Shown: in pieces, positions 25,853 to 33,053 of the stretch
How the letters are laid out: each line of letters begins with the position of its first letter
Position numbering within the stretch: the first letter of the stretch is position 1
Source of the DNA: CANJIV01 sp046330225
GTDB taxonomy: Bacteria > Actinomycetota > Thermoleophilia > Solirubrobacterales > Solirubrobacteraceae
DNA: 64,000 nt
NCBI GenBank assembly: GCA_046330225.1
Contig: JAXLTD010000003.1
Coordinates: 62,001 to 126,000, forward strand
Direction: 5' to 3'
Notes under the pieces: generated by a model
Seen by the model: only the letters and a program-made list of their open reading frames with translations
Told to the model about the DNA's origin: nothing
Database searches by the model: none
Position numbers and translations under genes: made by a program

Positions 25853-27297
25853 TGGGCTCCACCCGTCCCGGCCGGGCAGGCTGGCGGCGGGACGATCAGG
25901 CGGGCGAGGCCGAATCCGGGGGTGTAGGAGAGGGTGACGCGGCCGCAGCTGGCGAAGGCGCCGGTCGCCGACCAGAAGTCGGTTCGGGTGGGATCGGTCC
26001 CGCCGTTCGGGCCCCTGACGGACGGGAGGAGCATGACCCCGGCGGTTCCGAAGGACGGGCTGGGCGTGCCGTCGGGGCCGAGGCTGGCGGCGGCCAGGAC
26101 GTTGGTCGATCCCCCAATGGCGTCGGGCACAGTGGCGCCGCCGAGGGCGAGGATGGCGGGGCAGGCGGCGCTGCCGGCCACGGCGACGGCGGCGGGCCCG
26201 AAGCGGGAGCTGCCGGGAATCTCGACGGTGCGCTGGCCGCCCGGGCCGAACGCCGGGTCGGGCTGGCCTGACGCGGTGAGGCGGCGCACGGCCCACACGG
26301 GCTTCGAGAGAGTGCCGGTGGTCAGGTTGATGACGGGCTTGCCGTCGGGCTGGACGGCCAGCGCACCGGGTTCGAGGTTGAACGCCAGGTCCGTCGGATC
26401 GAAGACGCGCCCGGAACGGCCGAAGGCCGGGTCCAGGCGCCCTGAGGGCAGAAGGCGCACGAGGGCCAGCCGCCCGCGCGGCGGCGACCCGAACGGCGGG
26501 CGGGGCCCGGCGCGGCCGGCGGCCAGGATCCTGCCGCGAGCATTGACGGCGACCGCGGACATCGCGGCCAGCGTTGCGCCGGGGAAGCGGACGACCAGGC
26601 GGCCGGCCCGGCCGAAGTTCCGGTCGATGGACCCGTCGCGGTTGAGCCGCACGAAGACGAACGCCTGGTCGCGGGGCGCCTCGTGGTCCTGATCGTCGTT
26701 GCGCAGGATGCGGGCCGCACGCCCTGCGATCAGGACCTTCCCGCCGGGCTGCACCACCACGCCGGCGGCTCCGTCGTTGGTGGACGTCCCTCCGCGCAGG
26801 GGAACGTGGCCCAGCACGACGACTCCGTCGCCTCCTCCGAAGGACCGGTCCGGCCGCCCGGAGGCCGTCAGCCGCGTCACGAGCAGCCGTCCCCAGATGA
26901 AGCCGTCGTTGTCGTAGGCGGCCGTGCCGGCGGCCACGATCTGGCCGGCGCCGGCCGGCGCGACCGCCGACCCGTAGCCGCCCGTCGAGCGCCGGGTCCG
27001 CGCGACGGTGACGCGCCCGGCCCTCCCGAACCCCGGGTCCGGACGATCGCCGGCCAGCACGGCCACGGCGAATCCCGAGCCCGGGCCGTTCCAGCCTGGC
27101 CCGGTGCCAGTCGCCAGCACGCGCCCGCCCGGGCCCGCTGCCACGGCGTTGGCGTAGCCGCCCATCCCGAACGGGACCGGCACGATCCCGCCCTTCCCGA
27201 ACGACGGGTCCAGCCCGCCGGCCGCGAGCCCTGTCGCGGGGGCGATCAGCAGGGCCGACAGCGGTCCGAGCAGGTACAGGGGTCTGAGCAAGCGCAC
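25849..27297 (-). CDS. Secreted delta-60-repeat protein (paralogue 1)
   Basis: 482 residues from the GTG at 27297. A signal peptide (RLLRPLYLLGPLSALLIAP) is followed at once by AAGGLDPSFGKGGIV, the first of seven units with the pattern D-x-x-FG-x-x-G about 60 residues apart (RPDPGFGRAGRV, RPDRSFGGGDG, SIDRNFGRAGRL, RLDPAFGRSGRV, QPDPAFGPGGQ, TPSPSFGTAG). Seven such units suggest a seven-bladed propeller, an inference. Delta-60 repeats are widespread in secreted bacterial proteins and have no defined function. Two paralogues lie directly upstream. The stop overlaps the next gene's GTG. Confidence 0.82.
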   Translation of the reverse strand: MRLLRPLYLLGPLSALLIAPATGLAAGGLDPSFGKGGIVPVPFGMGGYANAVAAGPGGRVLATGTGPGWNGPGSGFAVAVLAGDRPDPGFGRAGRVTVARTRRSTGGYGSAVAPAGAGQIVAAGTAAYDNDGFIWGRLLVTRLTASGRPDRSFGGGDGVVVLGHVPLRGGTSTNDGAAGVVVQPGGKVLIAGRAARILRNDDQDHEAPRDQAFVFVRLNRDGSIDRNFGRAGRLVVRFPGATLAAMSAVAVNARGRILAAGRAGPRPPFGSPPRGRLALVRLLPSGRLDPAFGRSGRVFDPTDLAFNLEPGALAVQPDGKPVINLTTGTLSKPVWAVRRLTASGQPDPAFGPGGQRTVEIPGSSRFGPAAVAVAGSAACPAILALGGATVPDAIGGSTNVLAAASLGPDGTPSPSFGTAGVMLLPSVRGPNGGTDPTRTDFWSATGAFASCGRVTLSYTPGFGLARLIVPPPACPAGTGGAQ

Positions 27298-27352
27298 TCG
27301 GCTGTTCAACGTGCGGCGGGGGCCGGTGTTGCGCCCTCGCCGCGGGGCCTCG

Positions 27353-28675
27353 CTATGGGGCCGGCGGGCAGGCGGGCGGGGGGAGGGTGATGCGGCCGAG
27401 GTCGAAGCCGGGGGTGAAGGAGAAGACGACCCGGTTGCCGATCGAAGCCGCGCCGGAGATGGCGAGCAGGTATGACAGCCGTCCGGGCCGGGGGAGCGAT
27501 GCGACGCTGGGCATGAACAAGAGGCCGTTGTGTCCGAAGCGCCGGTCGGGGCTGCCGTTGGCAGTGAAGCTGGCGGCGGCGGCGTCGTGCAACGTGCCTC
27601 CCAGAGCGAGCAGGGCGGGGCAGGCTGGGGTGCCGCGTGCGACGATTGGGCCGGGCGGCACGACGGGTGACGGGATCTGGCCGTCCGTCCCGAAGGTCGG
27701 GTCGTGGCGCCCGTCGGCGGTGAGCCGCTGGATGATCGGCCGGTCGCCTGTCGATGTCGGGGTCGGCTGCCCGGGCGTGAGTGTGCTGATGACGGGCTTG
27801 CCGTCGGGCTGGATGGCGAGGTCGCCGGCGGGCACGGTGCCGGGGTAGGGGAGCGCGAGTTCGTCGAGGACGAGGCCGCCGGTTCCGAAGGCGGGGTCCA
27901 GGCGCCCGGTCGCGTCCAGGCGGGCGATGGCCAGGTGCCCTTCCTGCCGGCTCTGCTGGGGCGCCTGGGGCCCGGCCCAGCCCGCGGCCAGGAACCGGCC
28001 GTGGCGGTCTGTGGCGGCTGCGCCCAGCCGGGCGAATTGGGCGCCGGGGAAGCGGACGAGCAGGCGGCCTGCGCGGCCGAAGGTGCGGTCGGGCGTTCCG
28101 TCGGCGTTGAGGCGGGTGAACAGGAATGCCTGGTAGGGGAGCGGGTCGCGGTCGCCGTCTTCGGGCAGCACGCGCCAGACGGTGCCCGCGACGGTGATCT
28201 TGCCCGAGGGCGCCACGCTGATCCCTGCGACTGCCGAGTCGGTGGAGCGACCGCCGCGCAGCGCGATCTGCCCGAGCACGACGGCGCCGTCGCCGCCGCC
28301 GAAGGTGCGGTCCAGGCTGCCGGTGGGGGTGAGGCGCACGACCACCTGCCTGACGGTGAAGAAGCCGCTTCCGGGCGCGCTCTGGAAGCGGGCGGTGCCG
28401 GCCGCCACGATGCGTCCCTTTGCCGCAGGGGCCACTGCCTGCCCGGTGGCCACGAGGGGGGTGACGCGGCCGGCGCGGCCGAACCGCGGATCGGGCTTGC
28501 CGTCGGCGCGCAGCACCGAGACCACGAGCCGGCCCCCGCGGGCCACACCCGTGGCGAGCACCCGACCCGACGCTCCCGGCGCCACAGCGAACGCAAAGCC
28601 CGGCGCGCGCACGATCCCGCCGCTGCCGAAAGACCGGTCCAGCCCGCCCGCAGCCGAGGCCGGAACATGGTGCAC
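27353..28675 (-). CDS. Delta-60-repeat protein (paralogue 2), signal peptide apparently out of frame
   Basis: 440 residues from the GTG at 28675. Seven delta-60 units are intact (GLDRSFGSGGIV, KPDPRFGRAGRV, SLDRTFGGGDGAV, TPDRTFGRAGRL, RLDPAFGTGGL, RHDPTFGTDGQ, SPDRRFGHNG). Both neighbours have a signal peptide running straight into AAGGLD; here HHVPASAAGGLD has none. A hydrophobic stretch (GIIFSIALIAHGSAV) lies just upstream in a different frame, which could start at GTG 28743. One base missing around 28665-28700 would join them. The gene is either a frameshifted copy, a sequencing error, or a cytoplasmic variant. Confidence 0.7.
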   Translation of the reverse strand: MHHVPASAAGGLDRSFGSGGIVRAPGFAFAVAPGASGRVLATGVARGGRLVVSVLRADGKPDPRFGRAGRVTPLVATGQAVAPAAKGRIVAAGTARFQSAPGSGFFTVRQVVVRLTPTGSLDRTFGGGDGAVVLGQIALRGGRSTDSAVAGISVAPSGKITVAGTVWRVLPEDGDRDPLPYQAFLFTRLNADGTPDRTFGRAGRLLVRFPGAQFARLGAAATDRHGRFLAAGWAGPQAPQQSRQEGHLAIARLDATGRLDPAFGTGGLVLDELALPYPGTVPAGDLAIQPDGKPVISTLTPGQPTPTSTGDRPIIQRLTADGRHDPTFGTDGQIPSPVVPPGPIVARGTPACPALLALGGTLHDAAAASFTANGSPDRRFGHNGLLFMPSVASLPRPGRLSYLLAISGAASIGNRVVFSFTPGFDLGRITLPPPACPPAP

Positions 28676-28694
28676 ACCGCACTCCCGTGTGCGA

Positions 28695-30143
28695 TCAGGG
28701 CGATCGAGAAGATGATGCCGGTCGGCTGTGCGACAAGGAGCACGGATGGCCAGGACAGGACGCGGACGCGACGACCAACCGAGCGAGGCCGAAGTTCGAG
28801 GTGACGAACGTCACCTGCCTGCCGGTTGCGGTCGCGGCACCCGCGAAGACGGGGAGCGTCAGGGTGCCGCTGTCTCCGAACCGCGGGTCTGGGGTGCCGT
28901 CGCCCATGAGACTCGCCACGACAGGTCGTGTCGTGGTTCCGACTGTGACCGCGCCGAGCGCAACGATGCGCTGGCACGTTGCGGTTCCTGCGATTGCGAG
29001 CGCGCCTGAACTCGTGCTTCCAGAGATCCGGATCCCCTCTTGCCCGCCGGTTCCGAAGGTGGGGTCGGGGCGCCCCGCGGCGGTATACCTTCGAACCACC
29101 CATGCGGGGCCGATCGGAGTGCCTGTCGAAAGGGAGACGACCGGCTTGGAATCACGCTGGACGGCGAGGGCGCCGAGTTGCAGGCCTCCCGACGCTAGGG
29201 CCTGTCTTTCGAGCAGACGCCCGCCACGGCCGAATGACGCGTCGAGGCGCCCACTCGTGAGAACGCGAGCGATCGCAAGGCGCCCTTGGGACCGGCGTGC
29301 CCGGCCCGGGCGCGGCCCGGCCCGCCCGGCAACCAGGATCCGTCCGCGAGCATCAGTGGCCATCGAAGCCGCCGCCGCAAGGCGCGCACCAGGGAAACGG
29401 ACCACCCGTCTCCCGCGCTGGCCAAACCCTTGGTCGAGTGACCCGTTGGAGTTGAGGCGAACGAAGAGGAATGCCTGATCGCGCGGCGCTTCGAGATCGG
29501 TGTCGTCGCCGCGCGCGACACGGGTTGCAGTGCCGGCAACCAGAACCTTGCCGTTTGGCTGTACGGTTACTCCGACTGCGGTGTCCGTCGTGGAAGCGCC
29601 GCCGGTCAGCATTGTGTGGCCGAGCACGACAACGCCGTTCCCCCCTCCGAAGGAGCGGTCAAACTTCCCCGTCGCAGTCAGGCGGACGACCATGACCCTG
29701 TTCGACTGAAATCCGTCTTGGTCGTAGTTGGCCGAGCCGGCTGCGACGACGCGACCGCCCGTCGCCGGCGCCACGGCCATCGCAGCGGCTCCCCACGCCC
29801 CGAGTGGAGGGGATACGACGACCCGGCCCCCCCGACCGAACGCAGAATCGGGCCGGCCGCTGGCCAGCACGGCTGACACCGCGAAGCGGCGCCGAGAGTC
29901 CTCGCCGGCCGCCAGGGTCCGCCCAGACCTGCCAGGGGCTATGCCAAGCGCAACTGCGCCGTCGCCGAACGAACCCCTCGCGACTCCTCCTTGCCCAAAC
30001 GACGGATCGAGGCCGCCAGCGGCGATCCCAACCTGCGGAAAAGCGAGGAGAGCGATAAGAGCCAGCGATATGGTGGCGCAGGCGCACGGCATGTAGATGT
30101 AACGGACTGCGAGCAGCGAAGTTCCGAAGATCAGCCGGGTCAT
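28695..30143 (-). CDS. Secreted delta-60-repeat protein (paralogue 3)
   Basis: 482 residues. The ATG at 30143 overlaps the preceding stop (ATGA). An inner methionine before CACATISLALIALLAF is an alternative start; either way a signal peptide leads to IAAGGLDPSFGQGG. Seven D-x-x-FG units follow. They include KFDRSFGGGNGVVVLG and SLDQGFGQRGRRVVRFPG, which align with paralogues 1 and 2. The tail (CPGHPCSLSHSRPASSSRSP) is Ser-rich. Base composition is lower in GC (about 62% in a sampled line) than that of its paralogues. Confidence 0.82.
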   Translation of the reverse strand: MTRLIFGTSLLAVRYIYMPCACATISLALIALLAFPQVGIAAGGLDPSFGQGGVARGSFGDGAVALGIAPGRSGRTLAAGEDSRRRFAVSAVLASGRPDSAFGRGGRVVVSPPLGAWGAAAMAVAPATGGRVVAAGSANYDQDGFQSNRVMVVRLTATGKFDRSFGGGNGVVVLGHTMLTGGASTTDTAVGVTVQPNGKVLVAGTATRVARGDDTDLEAPRDQAFLFVRLNSNGSLDQGFGQRGRRVVRFPGARLAAAASMATDARGRILVAGRAGPRPGRARRSQGRLAIARVLTSGRLDASFGRGGRLLERQALASGGLQLGALAVQRDSKPVVSLSTGTPIGPAWVVRRYTAAGRPDPTFGTGGQEGIRISGSTSSGALAIAGTATCQRIVALGAVTVGTTTRPVVASLMGDGTPDPRFGDSGTLTLPVFAGAATATGRQVTFVTSNFGLARLVVASASCPGHPCSLSHSRPASSSRSP

Positions 30144-31009
30144 ACGCCGGAGATGTCGGCCACGATCGCCTTGTGATCCGACACCTTGTTCTCAACGATC
30201 CTCTTGTAGGACACGGGCATGGCGAAGGAGAAGTCCGTCCCGTTCAGACGAAAGATGTAGTCGCGCTTGTTTCCCACTGGGTAGTCCGGGTTTGCAGGAG
30301 ATCGGGTGACGCTGGGAATCGTGGGTGTGGTGTCAGGGTCGTCGAAGTCTCTCCAAGGGGCGTCAGCCGACGTCACCCAGGTGTTCGAAGGCATGGCTCC
30401 AGGATCTGTGTTGAAGTCCCCAGCCACGATTCTCCGCGACGATCCACTCAGGGGCGGGGAGGATGCCTGACTCCCGACGGGAAGTCCGACTGCGAATTTA
30501 TAGGCCGTCACTCGTTGATCCACGCCCGGCTGGTCAATGCCATCTTTGACGCCAGGGCCATTTGCACTCAAATGGGTGTTGAAGATGTAGAACTGGCCAC
30601 CGCTCGGTAGTGTCGCAAGCGCTCGCTGAATGTGTCGCTTTTCTTGGTAACCGGTTGTTCCGAGAACATCCGCCCGACCGACCCATAGCGCCGTGGTCCC
30701 GGACAGCGGGACGCGGGACACAGTGGTGATCCCGGTGCTCGAGCCGATCGTCGTTGTGTGGTGCTCGAAGATCGTCCCTCTGCCGTTGCCACGGTCTGGC
30801 CAGCGATTGCTTCTGAGGTATCCGTAGAAGGTGTTGGGGTCAGTGAACGAATTCGGGTCGGCGCTCGTGAAGTTCCGAAGCCGCTCCTGGCGAGACTGCT
30901 GCATGGCGACAAGATCGGGGTCTTCGGCAGCGATCAACGACGCCACGGAGATCAGGTTAGTCGCGTTGAGATCAAGGTTCACGTTCCAGCTCATGATGCG
31001 GACGGCCAT
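30140..31009 (-). CDS. Endonuclease/exonuclease/phosphatase-fold protein, low GC
   Basis: 289 residues from the ATG at 31009 (GGGAGA 8 nt upstream; a TTG at 31015 is the alternative). It has no signal peptide. The fold motifs appear in order: SWNVN (about 7-11), a VAMQQ segment (34-38), IFNTHLSANG, GDFNTDPG, KRDYIF and SDHKAIVADI. These are the Asn, Asp and His positions of the DNase I/phosphatase superfamily. The usual metal-binding Glu of the Q-E motif is Gln here (MQQ). Sampled lines are about 50-55% GC, far below the surroundings, so recent acquisition is likely. The substrate could be nucleic acid, a phospholipid or an inositol phosphate. Confidence 0.82.
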   Translation of the reverse strand: MAVRIMSWNVNLDLNATNLISVASLIAAEDPDLVAMQQSRQERLRNFTSADPNSFTDPNTFYGYLRSNRWPDRGNGRGTIFEHHTTTIGSSTGITTVSRVPLSGTTALWVGRADVLGTTGYQEKRHIQRALATLPSGGQFYIFNTHLSANGPGVKDGIDQPGVDQRVTAYKFAVGLPVGSQASSPPLSGSSRRIVAGDFNTDPGAMPSNTWVTSADAPWRDFDDPDTTPTIPSVTRSPANPDYPVGNKRDYIFRLNGTDFSFAMPVSYKRIVENKVSDHKAIVADISGV

Positions 31010-31011
31010 AT

Positions 31012-31794
31012 TCAAGTCTCCCTGTCGTGTTGTAGGCGGGCATGCCGGCGCATGGCGCGCGTCGCGGCGAGCAGGCTGTGGCGGGCGTCGATGACGGCGA
31101 GCAAGTCCAGAAGGGCGTGGCGCCCGTCGATCTGGGCCTCGGCCTGGGGCTGGCCCGTTGTCATGGGCTGAAGGGTGCGCTGTAGGCGGCGGGCGTCTGC
31201 CTGGGGGAGGGCGGGGCCGGCGGCCTGGATAAGGAGGCTGGCGAGGCTGGCGAGGGCGGGCTGGGGGATGCGGCCGCGGGCGGTGGCGCGCAGGATCAGG
31301 CGCAGCTCGAGTTCGCGGCAGGCCGGGGGCTGCTGGGTGAGGATGAACGCGGTGAGGCGGATCTGATGGGCGAGGTCACGGGCGTGGAGGCGGGCGGGGA
31401 GCAGGCGGATCGCTTCGGGAGCGGCGCGCAGGTCGACGCGGGCCAGGGCCTCCCAGCGGCCGGGCTGGCCGGGCTGGGCTGGGGGCTCGATCGCGCTGAG
31501 CAGCCCCAGGCCGCGGGTGACGGCGCTGCGGGCGCCGCCGGCGCCCAGCGCGCCGGCGAGCAGCAGCGCGTTCTCGTGCGCACGGGCCTGCCAGAAGGTG
31601 GCGCGGTGGTCGCCGACCCAGACGGTGATGGGATCGCCCTCGGCGGGTCCGAAGCGCAGGGCCGCGCCGGCGGGGCCTGTGACTCGGACGCGCAGTCCTT
31701 CGGCGTGCGCGAGCGCTTCCAGCGCCTCCTGCGGCGCGGGGGCAGCGGTCGGCGCGGGGCCCGCGGTATCGCGGCGTTCGGCTACCTGGGCCAT
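31012..31794 (-). CDS. Unrecognised 260-residue protein
   Basis: The start is the ATG at 31794, 8 bp after the upstream stop; the longer open frame only runs across that gene. The protein is Ala/Arg/Leu-rich and has no signal peptide. An N-terminal alpha/beta stretch (LRVRVTGPAGAALRFG, ITVWVGDHRATFWQARAHEN) precedes a long helical part (about residues 90-260) with several Arg-rich heptad-like segments, so a coiled-coil bundle is possible. It is coupled to the nuclease-fold gene downstream. No family recognised. Confidence 0.6.
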   Translation of the reverse strand: MAQVAERRDTAGPAPTAAPAPQEALEALAHAEGLRVRVTGPAGAALRFGPAEGDPITVWVGDHRATFWQARAHENALLLAGALGAGGARSAVTRGLGLLSAIEPPAQPGQPGRWEALARVDLRAAPEAIRLLPARLHARDLAHQIRLTAFILTQQPPACRELELRLILRATARGRIPQPALASLASLLIQAAGPALPQADARRLQRTLQPMTTGQPQAEAQIDGRHALLDLLAVIDARHSLLAATRAMRRHARLQHDRET

Positions 31795-31802
31795 GCTGGC
31801 GC

Positions 31803-32198
31803 TCAGGCGGCCGAGACGAGGATCAGCTGGCGGCTGGTCGGCGGGGTGCCGCCGTTGTCGCGCAGGGTTCGGGCGGTGGCGGGGTCGCTGAGGAACTTGC
31901 GCGCGGCGTCGGCGCTGACCCATTCGGTGGCGATCTGGCCCTCGCTGATGTCCGGGGCCCAGGTGACCAGCACGCCGGTGTTGCCCGGCACGAATGCGCG
32001 GGCGGTGTCGCTAAGCGCGTAGTAGCTCTTGACGAACTGATCCTCAGTCACGCCCGTCCAGCGCGCGATCAGGACCGCCGTGGGCTCGTCAGTTGCGGTC
32101 GCGCCGGCGGCCTGGGCCGGTGCCTCCAGGCCGCTGACGGCCATCAGTGCCGCCATCTGGCCTGCGCCGGCGATGAAGTGACGCCGCGTGAGTGCCAT
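31803..32198 (-). CDS. Small Tat-exported protein, ABM/EthD-like by pattern
   Basis: 131 residues. The N-terminus LTRRHFIAGAGQMAAL is a twin-arginine signal, cleaved near AQAAG. The mature ~100 residues (AVLIARWTGVTEDQFVKSYYAL ... TGVLVTWAPDISEGQIATEWVS ... RQLILVSAA) have the beta-alpha-beta rhythm of small dimeric alpha/beta-barrel (ABM/EthD-like) proteins. GGGAG lies 9 nt before the ATG. It heads the minus-strand unit that runs to 24831. Tat export suggests it folds, perhaps with a cofactor, before secretion. Confidence 0.7.
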   Translation of the reverse strand: MALTRRHFIAGAGQMAALMAVSGLEAPAQAAGATATDEPTAVLIARWTGVTEDQFVKSYYALSDTARAFVPGNTGVLVTWAPDISEGQIATEWVSADAARKFLSDPATARTLRDNGGTPPTSRQLILVSAA

Positions 32199-32384
32199 CG
32201 TGTTCGGCTCCCTCTCTACTGGCTTGGAACGGACTCGAATGCGTCGAGATAGCCAACCTAGCCCCCCCCCAGCAGCCGGCGCAACGGTAGTTCGCGCGCG
32301 TCCCTGATCCGGGATTCACCGTCCCGACCGATCCCGCACCGGCCGCGACCAGCCCCGGCGACGCGACTGCCGGCCCCGGCCCCG

Positions 32385-32390
32385 TACGCT
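32385..32390 (+). promoter_or_regulatory. -10 box for cmk
   Basis: TACGCT ends 6 nt before the cmk ATG, the distance expected for transcription starting on the A of the start codon. No Shine-Dalgarno and no clear -35 are present. A run of nine C (32262-32270) lies further upstream. Confidence 0.45.
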
Positions 32391-32396
32391 GACGCC

Positions 32397-33053
32397 ATGG
32401 TCGTGGCGATCGACGGGCCCGCGGGGGCCGGCAAGTCGACGGTCGCCCGCGCGGTGGCGCGGGCGCTGGGCTCCACGTACCTGGACTCGGGAGCGATGTA
32501 CCGGGCGGTGGCGCTGGCGGCGCTCGAGCAGCCCGACGCCGCCCCCGGCGACCTCGCCGCTGCCGCCGACATCGGGCTCGGCGCGACGGTCACGCTCGAC
32601 GGCCGCGACGTCACCGAGGCCATCCGCACGCCCGAGGTCAGCGAGGCGGCTTCGCGCGTGGCCGCCGATCCGGCGGTCCGGGCCGCGCTGGTGGCCAAGC
32701 AGCGCGAGCTGCTCGCGCACGGCGACTGGGTCGCCGAAGGGCGCGACATCGGCACCGTTGTCGCGCCCGATGCCGCCGTGAAGGTCTTCCTCACCGCGAG
32801 CGCGGAGGAGCGCGCGCGCCGGCGGGCCGCCGAGCTGGGCGCCGACGCCGCCACGGTCCTGGCCGAGCAGCAGATCCGCGACGAGCGCGACCGCACCCGC
32901 GACCACAGCCCGCTGGCGGCGGCACCCGGGTCCGTCGAGCTCGACACCACCGGCCTGACGATCGACGAGGTCGTCGCCGCGATCGGCCGGCTCGCCGCCG
33001 CGGCGGCCGCGGAGGAAGGGTCCGCCGCCGCCGCGGAGGAGGGGACCCCGTGA
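32397..33053 (+). CDS. cmk: Cytidylate kinase
   Basis: 218 residues. It phosphorylates CMP and dCMP. The start MVVAIDGPAGAGKSTVARAVA holds the P-loop, YLDSGAMYRAVAL is the CMP-binding segment typical of bacterial Cmk, and EGRDIGTVVAPDAAVKVFLTAS plus ERARRRAAEL follow. The C-terminus is extended by an Ala/Glu-rich tail. The stop overlaps the der GTG by four bases, the usual cmk-der pairing of actinobacteria. Confidence 0.96.
   Translation: MVVAIDGPAGAGKSTVARAVARALGSTYLDSGAMYRAVALAALEQPDAAPGDLAAAADIGLGATVTLDGRDVTEAIRTPEVSEAASRVAADPAVRAALVAKQRELLAHGDWVAEGRDIGTVVAPDAAVKVFLTASAEERARRRAAELGADAATVLAEQQIRDERDRTRDHSPLAAAPGSVELDTTGLTIDEVVAAIGRLAAAAAAEEGSAAAAEEGTP

Noticed and set aside
25849..29103. 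A single 1084-codon frame that would fuse paralogue 1 with upstream sequence
   Set aside because: Its first ~600 codons are an out-of-frame shadow of paralogues 2 and 3; only the part from 27297 encodes the delta-60 protein.
32262..32270. Run of nine C as a phase-variation tract
   Set aside because: It is intergenic, about 64 bp from the nearest start and not clearly within a promoter; single runs occur by chance in this composition.
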